Positions 26,564 to 36,399 of a stretch of 64,000 bases of DNA are shown here, piece by piece. The stretch spans positions 137,535 through 201,534 of the forward strand of contig JAQXEZ010000006.1 in assembly GCA_029250605.1 (NCBI GenBank). The letters run 5' to 3'. The notes under the pieces are model-generated. The model was not told the origin of the DNA and did not search any database. It saw only the letters and a program-made list of their open reading frames with translations. Origin of the DNA: Candidatus Thalassarchaeaceae archaeon (lineage in GTDB: Archaea > Thermoplasmatota > Poseidoniia > Poseidoniales > Thalassarchaeaceae). The translations under genes were made by a program, and so were the position numbers. The stretch's first letter is position 1, and each line of letters opens with the position of its first letter.

Positions 26564-27493
26564 TCAAGCCTGCTTCTCAAGGTACTGTTGGATTCTCAGA
26601 GGAAGGTTGATTGCGAACATCGAGGCAATCACAATGAACACTAGGATAGTTCCCAGAGCAACTCCGTAAACGCTTGTCAACTCCACACTTTCCTCGAGCC
26701 TATTTGCTGCCACAGGGTCAAGAATCCGAACGAAAAGAGGGACAAAGAAATTGATGAAGAGGGTGAGGGTTGCCACCACTGCTGCAACCGCCGGGGTATA
26801 CCCCAATGCCTTGTTGTACCTATCAGTGATGCTTTTTACATTCATTACGTAAACCTCTCCAGTTCTGATTGAAGTATCCAGCATGGAGAAACGAATAACT
26901 GCGCTTGATATCTCCATATACACAACAAGGAAAACAGCATAGAGGATTAGGAGCAGTTTCTGAACAACTTCGTTCTCCGGTAGGAAACTCAAACCAAACT
27001 CCACTTTACTACCTGCGAACCTTATTGTAACTAGAATGAGGGCCACGTATGACAGTAGCATTGCCCGTTGGTCCCTCTGCCACACCCCCCAGAAGCCAGA
27101 TATCAGTCCAACAAGGATCAGTAGCAGGTGAAGCCACAGACCTAGGAAGCCAATTCCGAACATATTAGTCAGAGCAAACCATGCCGTACCCGAAACTGGA
27201 GTGAGCATGAATGTTAGGAAACCTAGGACTAGGAGGGACCCGATCGCACCCATTTGGAGGGTTAGGACCATTCTATTTGGTGAAACGAACTCTCGATTAA
27301 CCAGCACCGGACCTCCGAAGATTGCATCTATCCAATTGGGAATCGCGACCTCTGGAACTGCATCATCAGGAATCCCAGAGTCAGCCTTCAGGGTTCCGGC
27401 GGCCTTCTTCCTGCTGGGTGCGGAAGATCTCACAACCTTCCCATCGTACAAGTGAGAGGTGTCTACTGGTCCCTTGCCTCCTTGTTCTGCCAT
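26564..27493 (-). CDS. Multi-pass membrane protein, downstream of the MoxR/DUF58 genes
   Basis: 309 residues. A soluble, Lys/Ser-rich N-terminus of ~70 residues is followed by about seven hydrophobic segments, including MGAIGSLLVLGFLTFML, LWLHLLLILVGLISGFW and a C-terminal ILVFIVIASMFAINL. No transporter motif was recognised. It starts 13 bp after the stop of the DUF58 gene, so it is likely the last gene of that operon and may be part of the same envelope complex. Confidence 0.7.
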   Translation of the reverse strand: MAEQGGKGPVDTSHLYDGKVVRSSAPSRKKAAGTLKADSGIPDDAVPEVAIPNWIDAIFGGPVLVNREFVSPNRMVLTLQMGAIGSLLVLGFLTFMLTPVSGTAWFALTNMFGIGFLGLWLHLLLILVGLISGFWGVWQRDQRAMLLSYVALILVTIRFAGSKVEFGLSFLPENEVVQKLLLILYAVFLVVYMEISSAVIRFSMLDTSIRTGEVYVMNVKSITDRYNKALGYTPAVAAVVATLTLFINFFVPLFVRILDPVAANRLEESVELTSVYGVALGTILVFIVIASMFAINLPLRIQQYLEKQA

Positions 27494-27506
27494 CTAATCA
27501 CCTACC

Positions 27507-28826
27507 TCAGAAACCCCTTGCCCCAGCCAATGCCGTGAAGAGCAACATATCAGGCTCCCAATCCATCACATAAGCCCCCAATCCTCTGAGCTCGGTCATC
27601 AAGATGTCCCTCTCAGTTTTTAGGACTTCATAACCCGTCCTGTCTATCCTTCTAGCATCGAATTCGAACTCAAGGCTACTTGGGGAGAGGATAGTAACTT
27701 CGAAGTTCCTAGACCTGAGGTCTCTCACTGCATCCACAATCGTCGGGTCGTCCTCTAGGGGGGACAGGATGATGATTGGGCTCCCTCGATGAATGTGGGG
27801 CATAATCCTCGTTGTCACAATCTTGAGAGGTGTGTTGCCCTTCGCCATCGCCCCGGCTAACTTGGTCAAGATGACATACAATTGCTTCTTCCCGGTATCC
27901 CTGTCCACAGAGACAATTTCGTCCCCGTAGACAACTACTCCAACAGAGTCCCTCCTCGAAAGGAAGTGCTGGGTTAGGCTGGCCGCTGCCCTTGTGCTGT
28001 AAACGAGTGAATTTCTGCTCACAGGACCCGTTTCGCTAACAGATCTGCTATCTACTAGAATGATTACATCGCTCACGGCATCCCTTTCGAACTCGTTAAC
28101 CATCATCTTCCCATCTTGCCTTGCTGTAGCCTTCCAGTTAATTTTCCTCATTGGGTCACCGGGGAGGTACTCCCTGAGGTTGTAGAAATTTGACCCCTCA
28201 CCGGGATTCCTGATGTTCACTGCCCCGGTGAAAATCTTAGGCACTCTACTTTTGATCATCGCGTCTTTGATGTCTTCCATCTTCGGGAAAACCAAGAAGT
28301 CGTCGTAGAGCTGAACCTCTTTCTCATTGTGGAAGAGCCCAAGCTCGTCCTGGACTCTGATGCATACGGGACCAATCGTGTAGAAGCCCCTGAGCGGGGT
28401 CTCGATGGTGTAGGAAATCTCAGTCTCCCTCTTAGGGCCGATTTCCATTAGAACGTAGTTAGCGCCCTTCTTGATTCTCATAACCTCTGGAACTCTGTCA
28501 CGTAGTTCGAGCACTTTGGCAATGCTCGATCTGTTCTGGATCCTCAGGGTTACGTCAATCTCCCCATCCTCGAAAACTCTGGCGCTCGAAGTCTTCCTCA
28601 TCGCCACGATGCTCTGAAGTTGAACTCCCTCGTCCATGACTGCCTCTTCCACTCTCCTACCCGAGGAAGCAACGTCACCATGAGATGTCCTCAGGGCCGC
28701 CCATGTCAGGAATGAAAGTAGAACCACAGCAACTGTCACAAGTTGCTGGTTGCGCAGAACTAGGCCTAGGAGATACATCGCTACCGAAAGAGACGCGAAC
28801 ATTGCTGACTTCCGGCTCCAGGCCAC
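27507..28826 (-). CDS. DUF58-domain membrane protein
   Basis: 439 residues. Two N-terminal helices (FASLSVAMYLLGLVL and VTVAVVLLSFLTWAAL) are followed by a beta-rich extracellular-like region, then the DUF58 signature RNPGEGSNFYNLREYLPGDP with RKINWKATARQ. A VWA-like segment starts at VIILVDSRSVSE. DUF58 proteins are near-universal partners of MoxR ATPases. The gene lies 19 bp after the MoxR stop. Confidence 0.88.
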   Translation of the reverse strand: MAWSRKSAMFASLSVAMYLLGLVLRNQQLVTVAVVLLSFLTWAALRTSHGDVASSGRRVEEAVMDEGVQLQSIVAMRKTSSARVFEDGEIDVTLRIQNRSSIAKVLELRDRVPEVMRIKKGANYVLMEIGPKRETEISYTIETPLRGFYTIGPVCIRVQDELGLFHNEKEVQLYDDFLVFPKMEDIKDAMIKSRVPKIFTGAVNIRNPGEGSNFYNLREYLPGDPMRKINWKATARQDGKMMVNEFERDAVSDVIILVDSRSVSETGPVSRNSLVYSTRAAASLTQHFLSRRDSVGVVVYGDEIVSVDRDTGKKQLYVILTKLAGAMAKGNTPLKIVTTRIMPHIHRGSPIIILSPLEDDPTIVDAVRDLRSRNFEVTILSPSSLEFEFDARRIDRTGYEVLKTERDILMTELRGLGAYVMDWEPDMLLFTALAGARGF

Positions 28827-28845
28827 ATTTCCACCTCGTCATCAC

Positions 28846-29910
28846 TCAGACAGTCGGGACATTCGCTGCATTCTTCCCATGTAGAATATCTCGGACGACC
28901 TCACCGCTTTCCAGTCCCTTAATCTGATGCTCTGGCTTTAGTATGATTCTGTGGGCAACTGCCAATTCTGCAACGGACTTCACGTCATCAGGAGTGACGA
29001 AGTCCCTTCCACGCATGGCTGCAACCGCTCTCCCGGTCTTCAATAGTGCTTGTGAACCTCGAGGGGACGAACCAACGAGTACTCTTGGGTCCTCTCTGGT
29101 CCTAGCCACAATGTCCACCATGTACTCTCTGACCGATCTGTCCACATACACCTCTTCGCAGGACTGTTGCATCTTGACTACGATACTTGGGTCTGTAATG
29201 CTGTTGACGTCTACCTCGTCGGTCTTACGGTTGATCCTTCTCTGCAGAATCTCATTCTCGTCAGCCCTGTCCGGGTAGCCAACCATCATCTTCATCATGA
29301 ATCTGTCAAGTTGAGCCTCTGGGAGTGGGTATGTCCCTTCTTGCTCGACTGGGTTCTGAGTGGCCATCGTTAGGAATGGTGCAGGAAGCTTGTGGGTAAC
29401 AACCCCGATTGTTACTTGCTTCTCTTGCATGGCTTCCAGTAGAGCGGCCTGAGTCTTCGGAGGCGCTCTGTTGATCTCGTCCGAGAGTAGAAGATTGCAG
29501 AAAATTGGACCAGGCTTGAAGGTGAACTCTCCTTTCTTCGCATCATATATGTTGGTCCCTGTAATGTCAGCAGGCAGCAAGTCAGGAGTGAATTGAACTC
29601 TCTTGAAATCGCACCCAAGTGCATCTGCGAAGGTGTTGGTCATCAGAGTCTTCGCCAGACCAGGGAAATCTTCGAACAGAAGATTTCCATTCGACAGAAT
29701 GTCCACCATGACGTTATCAATCACATGTGCCTTTCCAATGATTACTTTCTGGACTTCTGTACTAATCGCCTGCCCCATTGCTCCGGTGGCGGTCAATACC
29801 TCGTCTTTCTTACTCGATCCACGCGCATCTTGAGCCTTCTTGGCCAAAACTGCATCGTGTGCACCCAAACCGGGTGCCTGCATCCCTTTTGCTGGTTCTG
29901 TTTCACTCAT
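28846..29910 (-). CDS. MoxR-family AAA+ ATPase
   Basis: 354 residues from ATG 29910. A GTG at 29919 is also open, but the GGAG sequence 10 nt upstream favours the ATG. The MoxR core is clear: GNLLFEDFPGLAKT (Walker A-like), LLLSDEINRAPPKTQAALLEAMQEKQVTIG (Walker B plus sensor region, motif given by key residues SDEINR), MATQNPVEQEGTYPLPEAQLDRF and the C-terminal lid GSSPRGSQALLK. MoxR ATPases act as chaperones for VWA-domain partners, here the DUF58 protein. It follows the DUF4350 gene by 17 bp. Confidence 0.92.
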   Translation of the reverse strand: MSETEPAKGMQAPGLGAHDAVLAKKAQDARGSSKKDEVLTATGAMGQAISTEVQKVIIGKAHVIDNVMVDILSNGNLLFEDFPGLAKTLMTNTFADALGCDFKRVQFTPDLLPADITGTNIYDAKKGEFTFKPGPIFCNLLLSDEINRAPPKTQAALLEAMQEKQVTIGVVTHKLPAPFLTMATQNPVEQEGTYPLPEAQLDRFMMKMMVGYPDRADENEILQRRINRKTDEVDVNSITDPSIVVKMQQSCEEVYVDRSVREYMVDIVARTREDPRVLVGSSPRGSQALLKTGRAVAAMRGRDFVTPDDVKSVAELAVAHRIILKPEHQIKGLESGEVVRDILHGKNAANVPTV

Positions 29911-29927
29911 TTTTTTCACTCCATTTG

Positions 29928-31538
29928 TTAGTCATTTTTTCCCCATCGGCGAATGGTTTGCATCAACTTGCGCAACTCTTGCGGCGTGTACGTCCGGCTT
30001 TGGCTATAAGCCAATTCCACGAGACGGGGATCACCAATCATCGCCTGAACTTCAGGTGGTGGCCTCATTGCCATCTCATCCCTAGTCAAATCATGGTGGA
30101 TTCTAACCTTGGTAAGCAGAGCTCTCCTCACCCTATCCCTATACGTTGCAGGATCTAGCTTCTCAGGCCGCTGGTTGAATTTTGTTAGGTCGAAAACGTG
30201 TCTCCAGTTCTCCTTCTCAGGGACCACCATCATGGCTACGAGTAGTAGAAGGGCTACATTGAGTACTACTAACCACTTCAGGAACTGGTTGGATGTAAGG
30301 AGTACGACCGTACCCATAGTCTGAACGAATGGCTCTGAGAGAACACCTGTCACGTGTCTGCTCTCATCAAAAACAACTTGGAAGTTACCCGGATCCGATC
30401 TTATTGGCGCATTTAGGTCTACATTGTCAAATTCCATCATGTCGTAGACTAGGAGTCTGAAGTACCTCTCATTTCCTCCCCAATCGTTGTTATTCAGGAT
30501 TTCTTGGGTCCAGCAGTTGTTTCTCGTATAATCTCCGATAGCCGAGCAATCTTGACTTAGTCCTTCATCCTGTGCTTGTTCTAACTTCCACAGTAAATTC
30601 GAGAAAGCCTCATCATCAGAAACGAAAACTATGCTGCCCGTAACTTCCAATTCCCCTACACCAGCTGAGAACGCTCCCCTGCCTTCATCAGCAACCTTGT
30701 CGAGGACCTTTATTCCTGGGTAGTCGAACCTCATCATTAACCTCAGATCTCCCGTAGCAGGATTCTCAGGATTTGTTGGGTCGCCATTTCCGACTCTGTC
30801 AATAAAGGCAGAGGGAGAAGCCCTACCAAGGGTCATTATTTCCCTGTGCCCTGGGTCTTCAAGATCCTTGTCTGTAGCCTCAAACATCATTCCAGTTGGA
30901 CCCTTGTACATCACTGGGAGCCTGCAATCATTCAACCCATCTGGATTCTGAATTTGGAATGATGTACAACCTTGCATTAGTGCCCCAGGGGACATATCGT
31001 CTATGTCCTGGTTTACTGGAGATGCGCTCCAAACATTGCCCCAATCGATGAATTGCTCAGACTGTTGCGTGTAAACCCAATGCTGCTTATCATCTTTCAA
31101 TGGTGCATCCATGTACCTGACGCCAAATAATATGGCCAGATTGTGGGCTTGAGTGTTGTCAGCTGCAACGATAACCTTTCCTCCCTTTTCTGTGACAAAG
31201 CGGAAAATCTCATCCGCTTCCGTTTGATCGATTGGCTTCTCGGGTGCAATAATTGTCAGTAGCGTGCGATGAGGGTCTTTCCAGTCATTGACAAGCATTG
31301 GAGTGGACATTGTGTTAGCGACATAGTATCCTTCGTCCCTGTTTTCCACATACCCGTCTTCGAAACTCCCCCTCATATCGGATAATTGTCCTAGGCCGCT
31401 ATCATCGTAAGCCGAGTAATTTGTTGACTTTCCAACGACGAAAAACATGGGCAGAACGAGGAGCATTATTGATGTAATTACCAAGGCATACATGACGTTT
31501 CTATTGAATCGAGCCTCGTCATCTAACTCTTCCGGCAT
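29928..31538 (-). CDS. DUF4350-domain membrane protein
   Basis: 536 residues. An N-terminal helix (VITSIMLLVLPMFFVVG), an extracytoplasmic region with a GATase-like KGGKVIVAADNTQAHNLA element, and a helix near residue 410-430 (WLVVLNVALLLLVAMMVV). A cytosolic basic domain with RVRRALLTKVRIHHDLTRDEM follows. DUF4350 is often encoded with MoxR and DUF58 genes, as here. It is presumed to be a structural or sensory member of the complex. First gene of a four-gene unit. Confidence 0.8.
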   Translation of the reverse strand: MPEELDDEARFNRNVMYALVITSIMLLVLPMFFVVGKSTNYSAYDDSGLGQLSDMRGSFEDGYVENRDEGYYVANTMSTPMLVNDWKDPHRTLLTIIAPEKPIDQTEADEIFRFVTEKGGKVIVAADNTQAHNLAILFGVRYMDAPLKDDKQHWVYTQQSEQFIDWGNVWSASPVNQDIDDMSPGALMQGCTSFQIQNPDGLNDCRLPVMYKGPTGMMFEATDKDLEDPGHREIMTLGRASPSAFIDRVGNGDPTNPENPATGDLRLMMRFDYPGIKVLDKVADEGRGAFSAGVGELEVTGSIVFVSDDEAFSNLLWKLEQAQDEGLSQDCSAIGDYTRNNCWTQEILNNNDWGGNERYFRLLVYDMMEFDNVDLNAPIRSDPGNFQVVFDESRHVTGVLSEPFVQTMGTVVLLTSNQFLKWLVVLNVALLLLVAMMVVPEKENWRHVFDLTKFNQRPEKLDPATYRDRVRRALLTKVRIHHDLTRDEMAMRPPPEVQAMIGDPRLVELAYSQSRTYTPQELRKLMQTIRRWGKND

Positions 31539-31666
31539 TCTTCAAACCCCCTCTTCAAGTTGGACCATTGGCCCGAGCAACATCTGTCGGACATTCAAAT
31601 CACGGTTATATGTTGCTGAGTAAAGTTTGTTCTTCTCGCCGGTATCGCGTTTTCCTCAAGATTTTT

Positions 31667-32611
31667 CTAGTCCCCTTCTCTGGGGAAGATTAGGGCCACT
31701 AGCAAAACCGAGATGGTCACAATCACTCCTGGAGCAGGCAGATTAGACTCAATTGAGTCCTCTGAACTACTACTCCCATCTCCTTGGTTACTGGAACTCG
31801 AATCTCCTGTTGGCGGAGGTTCAACTGTGACTCTGACCTCTCCCTCTGCGATAGCATTCCCCCCTCCGTTCATTTCTCTCTTTGAGGTCACTGTCACTGT
31901 GATGTCACAATGCCTCTTGGGGTGGCTCTCCGAGGCCGTAACTTTCAGGTTCGCATCCTTCTCTTTGCCAGCTTCGATGTTCCCGCTGAGTAGTGAGTCT
32001 AGGCCATTATCGGTGGACAATAGTGGGCAGTCGTCCTTGACATCTACTTCCCCGACTCCGTCCTGTGCATTTCCATTGTTTGTCACAGTGACCGTGAGAA
32101 TGGTTTCGGAACCTGCATTCATGGGTCCGAAGGGTTCAGTGATTTCTAATGCTAGATCGAAAATAGATGGAATCTCGAGGTCCCCTTCCCTGTTCTGAGG
32201 TGAAGATAGGGGATCAGGAATACCCTGCCTCGCGGTAATCGTTGCAGTAATCGAGAATTTCTCCTTCTTTTCCGCATCCTGAGATAGAACGTCTATTCCG
32301 CTAATCTTGAGATCGAATGACTCATTCGATCCTGCAGTTATGGTCTCTCCCTCGGGTGCTTCATGTTCCCCACTGAAGGGGATATCGAATTCGAACTCTA
32401 CAGTTATCTCAGTTAATCCGGAATTTTCTACAAAGAACTCAACCTTTGCAGAACCTTCATCGGATAGCAGAAATGGGTTTGTAGAATCCTCTCCGGGGTA
32501 GTTAATCCCCAATTCCCAAGATTCTAGCTCTTGTGCGGATGAAGGAGCCGCAGAGAAGAAGGACAATGTCAGAATCGCTCCTAGGAGAATTGAGGCAAAC
32601 CTCGAACTCAT
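31667..32611 (-). CDS. Exported CARDB-like surface protein with LPxxG C-terminal tail
   Basis: 314 residues from ATG 32611, one base overlapping the stop of the FAD-subunit gene; a TTG at 32614 is also open. A signal peptide (FASILLGAILTLSFFSAAPSSAQ) is followed by two beta-rich repeats of CARDB/NEW3 type (ITVEFEFDIPFSG and ILTVTVTNNGNAQDGVG). A Ser-rich spacer leads to LPAPG, a hydrophobic helix and a short PREGD end. The translational coupling to a molybdenum-hydroxylase subunit is unexpected; a functional link is unproven. Confidence 0.7.
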   Translation of the reverse strand: MSSRFASILLGAILTLSFFSAAPSSAQELESWELGINYPGEDSTNPFLLSDEGSAKVEFFVENSGLTEITVEFEFDIPFSGEHEAPEGETITAGSNESFDLKISGIDVLSQDAEKKEKFSITATITARQGIPDPLSSPQNREGDLEIPSIFDLALEITEPFGPMNAGSETILTVTVTNNGNAQDGVGEVDVKDDCPLLSTDNGLDSLLSGNIEAGKEKDANLKVTASESHPKRHCDITVTVTSKREMNGGGNAIAEGEVRVTVEPPPTGDSSSSNQGDGSSSSEDSIESNLPAPGVIVTISVLLVALIFPREGD

Positions 32612-33594
32612 CAAATCACCAGTAAACCCCTACAAGCCCTCTTCGTTAAGACCTTCACCATCTTCCTTCTATATGGTGGGGAGAACCAAGTGTTCTGTAC
32701 CGGTTTTACGGCCTTCCTGATCGACTCTGCTAGATCTTCAACCGTTTCAGCACCACACCATCTTGACAGGGCCTCTTCCGCCTCCTCCGAATGGAGACTA
32801 GGAATGGATTCGAGACCGGTTGTCGCAACTCTTAGGCTTTCAGGACCACCACTAGAACCTCCTCTCCAAAGTACGGCAACACCTGCTTCCGGAAAGTCCC
32901 ATGAGTCTCGTTGCCTCAATTTCTGATAGTCGCCATGCCATTCTGAGGAATCTTCCGGAATGGTGAGGTGAGTCACTAACTCCCCTTTTTCGAGAATATT
33001 TCTTTTCATTCCATCCAACTCAAAGAATTCACAAAGCGGAAAAGATCGAACTCCTTTCGGAGAGGCTAGATGTATCGTTGCACCAAGACACATCAGAACC
33101 GGTGCCAAATCTGCCTGATATGTCGCAACGCAAAGAGTGTTCTGATTTGGTATAACCCTGCAATCGGCACCCGTCCCACAGTCGCATTTGTGACACCAGT
33201 CAATGGATTCTCGCCATGTTTCAGATTGGTTAATCCAGTAGCACCTAGTATCCAAGCAAATGTTTCCTCCAACTGTTCCAGATTTCCTGATTAGAACGCT
33301 GGCAACCGAATTTGCTGCCTTGGCTAGAACGGGATGGGTGGACGCGCCTTCTGCCAATTCACTAATGCTAACCATCGCACCGATGTGACGTTCAGTCAAT
33401 TCTCGTAATTCTGGAATCGAAGATAGTGAAATTACGTGACTCTTCACATTGATGTGCCATTTGTAGTTAGGCAAGAGGTCGGTACCCCCAGCTATCCAGT
33501 CGAAATCTTCCCCAGAATCAGAAAGCTCTTGTGACATCAGAAGGGCCTCATCCAGGCTCTTTGGCGAAAGCACCCTGAATGGTGGCATCTTCAT
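32611..33594 (-). CDS. FAD-binding subunit of a molybdenum hydroxylase, HcrB-like
   Basis: About 327 residues from ATG 33594, overlapping the large-subunit stop (ATGA); the frame extends to 33633. The FAD motif ESGEDFDWIAGGTDLLP-type loop and SGTVGGNICLDTR mark the CoxM/XdhB family. After this comes a Cys-rich insert with C-15-C, HKC, DC, a Cys five residues on and a Cys nine residues later, then ATYQADLAP. The insert resembles the extra [4Fe-4S] loop of 4-hydroxybenzoyl-CoA reductase beta subunit. It passes electrons between FAD and the Fe-S subunit. Confidence 0.82.
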   Translation of the reverse strand: MKMPPFRVLSPKSLDEALLMSQELSDSGEDFDWIAGGTDLLPNYKWHINVKSHVISLSSIPELRELTERHIGAMVSISELAEGASTHPVLAKAANSVASVLIRKSGTVGGNICLDTRCYWINQSETWRESIDWCHKCDCGTGADCRVIPNQNTLCVATYQADLAPVLMCLGATIHLASPKGVRSFPLCEFFELDGMKRNILEKGELVTHLTIPEDSSEWHGDYQKLRQRDSWDFPEAGVAVLWRGGSSGGPESLRVATTGLESIPSLHSEEAEEALSRWCGAETVEDLAESIRKAVKPVQNTWFSPPYRRKMVKVLTKRACRGLLVI

Positions 33595-36398
33595 TTTACA
33601 TCCTCCATATGGCGCCTCTCGGTATGCTTCCAAGCACTACCTGCAAGGCGAGGAGACGCAAGATATTCTTCGTCTGGAGTTACTCTGACCTCCCACCTAG
33701 GGTCCACTTCATCAGGAGGGGTGGACGGATCCAATCCGAATAGGGCGCCATTGTAGTAATCACTCCTCCCCTCATCCAACCTTCTTTCTCTGTCTCTTGA
33801 CTTATGCTCATCACTCCTCTTCTCGAGTACCGTCTGCAGATCTGAGTGCTCAAGAGACGGGCATTCCAGGTCTGTCGGATATGCAATCCCTTCAGACTTG
33901 CATCGACTTTCAATCATTTTGAAAACCTTCTCGGGCGTCATTGGGAGTTCCGAAGTTCTGACTCCCACCGCATCGTAAACAGCATTACAAACAGCAGGGA
34001 GAATTGGTAGAAGGGGCCCCTCCCCTGCTTCCTTTGCCCCAAATGGACCTTCCGGATCATTGGATTCAACGATTATTGGTACTACCTCGGGCATCTCATG
34101 AACACTCGGGATTTTGTAGTCAAGGAGATCCGGATTCATTAGATTCCCATTTCTGCTATATCGCATCTCTTCTGAAAGGACCTGCCCCATACCCATATGG
34201 CATGAACCGATGATCTGGCCCTTAACTGCCAGTGGGTTTAGGGCCTTCCCGCAATCATGAGCAGCCCAGACTTTGTCCACTTTGGTCTGGCCAGTTTCTA
34301 CGTCCACAGTTACTTCAGCAACATAGGCAGAGAAGGAGTATGCAGGTGCCAGACCTGCCGCTGCTCCCTTGTGGGTCCTTCCCATGGGTGGTGTCCTATA
34401 TGCTCCAGATGACACCAATGCTCCTCGATCCTCTTGTGCCTTGTGCAGTGCCTCTAGGTATGAAACGCCGACTGCAGGATCGCCCTTCAGGAAAATCCTA
34501 CGATCACCAATCACCAAACCTCTTCTTTCTGCCCCTGTAATCTCCACCGTTGCATCAAGCAATTTATCCCGGATTTGCATTGCTGCGGATATAGCAGCAT
34601 TGGCATTCATGAACGTGACTCTGGAAGAGTAGGACCCCAGGTCAACGGGAGAAGTATCCGAATCTCTGGATTTAACCCGAATCATATCAAGAGGCAATCC
34701 CAATACCTCGGCAACTGATTGGGCAACAACGGTATCTGAACCCTGACCAATGTCTGCAGCACCAGTATGTACCGTCACACCTCCATCCATGTCCACTTTC
34801 AGATGGACAGTTGCATGGGGGAATTTATTGGGATCCCAGTGTATGGGCAAACCACTCCCAGAGATGAAGAAACCACAACCAATTCCAATTCCCTTGCCCA
34901 GAGGTAACTTTCTGAATTTCTTGTCCCAACCACTCTCTTTCTTTACCCTCTCAAGGCATTCCCTCATTCCAATGCTGGTTACTCTAAATCCAGTAATTGT
35001 CGCTGAATGGGGGGGAAGTAGATTTGCCAGACGGAGTGTTATCGGGTCAACACCAAGCTCCTCAGCTAGGTCATCTAGCCCGACTTCGACAGCACATCTC
35101 GAGTTTACCGCCCCATGACCCCTCATGGCCCCACTGGCTGGTTTATTGGTCCAAACCCTAGCCCCGGTGTAGTGGAAAGCTCCAATCTCATACGGTGCTG
35201 TGTGGAGTACACCATTGTAGTAAGTCGTCACATGGCCGAAGGAGGCGAACGCCCCGCCGTCAATCAGTGCATCAGTCTCAATTCCACAGATTCTACCTTC
35301 CTTGTCAGCATGGAGATTCATTTCAATCCTAGATGGGTGGCGACCCCTATTGACCCAGTAAACCTCCTCTCTGTCGAAAGTGATTCGAACAGGCCTACCT
35401 GATTTTCTAGAAAGAATGGCTGCGCACATCTCATGAGGGAACGGATCTGACTTCCCACCGAAACCACCACCGACGAATGTTCGATGCACATTGATTTGAT
35501 GCATGGGGATTTCCAAAACATCGGCCAGTGCCCTGTGAAGGTAGTGAGGGACTTGTTGTGGCGTGTATAGGGTCAGTCTTCCAGATGGATCCCAATTGGC
35601 AACCACTGCATGTGGTTCCGTGAAACCGTGATTAACTCCAGCAAAATACCAACTTTTCTTGTGGCTCGCGACTGATTTTTGAGACATCCCAGAAATATCT
35701 CCGAATTCTTGGAAGACCCTCTTTTGGATGTTCGATTCACCGATGTGGTAGTTGCCCCGATCATGAATTGGCTCTTCACTATCCTCTAGGCCCTTGCGCA
35801 TGTCATGAATTGACTCCAGAATCTCGTATTCTACATCAATCAGTCTTTCTGCCTCTCTAGCAGTAGCCTCGTCGATTGCGGCCACGCAAGCAACCAAATC
35901 ACCAGCATGCCGAACTTTCTCTACTGCCATAGCATGCTCATCCTTTGTAACTGGGAGAACCCCAAATCGATTCTTTGCATCCTGGCCGGTTGCAATTGCA
36001 ATCACTCCTGGCAACTCAAGTGCTTTGGAGCAGTCTATGGAAAGGACCCTCGCATAATGGTGAGGTGAGCGCACAATCCTCCCGATTAGCTCCCCCTGGA
36101 GTCGAACATCATCCCCGTAATGGGCCTTCCCAGTAACTTTCCAAGAACTATCCACTAATGCAGTCGGCTTACCAATTATCTGCCCACTTACTAATTCGTC
36201 ATGCCTGTGAGGCCCCCAGGGTTGCTCCAAAGACCCACCCTGAGAACTAGGAATCATTTCTGGGTCTGCCGTCTGAGAGAATCTGTTCTTACCTCCGGAA
36301 CCGGGTCTAGAAAAGGGTATTTTTCCGGGTTGTTGTCGGTATCCGATAATCTCGTCATCGCTTCCTGACGCCCCCTTGTCTTCCTCTTCCTTAGCCAT
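33591..36398 (-). CDS. Molybdopterin-binding large subunit of a xanthine oxidase-family hydroxylase
   Basis: About 935 residues from ATG 36398, one base after the Fe-S subunit stop. The a/b hammerhead region (VTGKAHYGDDVRLQGELIGRIVRSPH), the FVGGGFGGKSDPFPHE molybdopterin loop, the SGAMRGHGAVNSRCAVE segment and the C-terminal GAKEAGEGPLLPILPA with the catalytic Glu are visible. The AMRGHG form is more like 4-hydroxybenzoyl-CoA reductase or related aromatic/CoA-ester enzymes than CO dehydrogenase, and the CODH active-site loop is not seen. The substrate is unknown. The C-terminal ~90 residues are a charged extension. Confidence 0.85.
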   Translation of the reverse strand: MAKEEEDKGASGSDDEIIGYRQQPGKIPFSRPGSGGKNRFSQTADPEMIPSSQGGSLEQPWGPHRHDELVSGQIIGKPTALVDSSWKVTGKAHYGDDVRLQGELIGRIVRSPHHYARVLSIDCSKALELPGVIAIATGQDAKNRFGVLPVTKDEHAMAVEKVRHAGDLVACVAAIDEATAREAERLIDVEYEILESIHDMRKGLEDSEEPIHDRGNYHIGESNIQKRVFQEFGDISGMSQKSVASHKKSWYFAGVNHGFTEPHAVVANWDPSGRLTLYTPQQVPHYLHRALADVLEIPMHQINVHRTFVGGGFGGKSDPFPHEMCAAILSRKSGRPVRITFDREEVYWVNRGRHPSRIEMNLHADKEGRICGIETDALIDGGAFASFGHVTTYYNGVLHTAPYEIGAFHYTGARVWTNKPASGAMRGHGAVNSRCAVEVGLDDLAEELGVDPITLRLANLLPPHSATITGFRVTSIGMRECLERVKKESGWDKKFRKLPLGKGIGIGCGFFISGSGLPIHWDPNKFPHATVHLKVDMDGGVTVHTGAADIGQGSDTVVAQSVAEVLGLPLDMIRVKSRDSDTSPVDLGSYSSRVTFMNANAAISAAMQIRDKLLDATVEITGAERRGLVIGDRRIFLKGDPAVGVSYLEALHKAQEDRGALVSSGAYRTPPMGRTHKGAAAGLAPAYSFSAYVAEVTVDVETGQTKVDKVWAAHDCGKALNPLAVKGQIIGSCHMGMGQVLSEEMRYSRNGNLMNPDLLDYKIPSVHEMPEVVPIIVESNDPEGPFGAKEAGEGPLLPILPAVCNAVYDAVGVRTSELPMTPEKVFKMIESRCKSEGIAYPTDLECPSLEHSDLQTVLEKRSDEHKSRDRERRLDEGRSDYYNGALFGLDPSTPPDEVDPRWEVRVTPDEEYLASPRLAGSAWKHTERRHMEDVK

Positions 36399-36399
36399 A

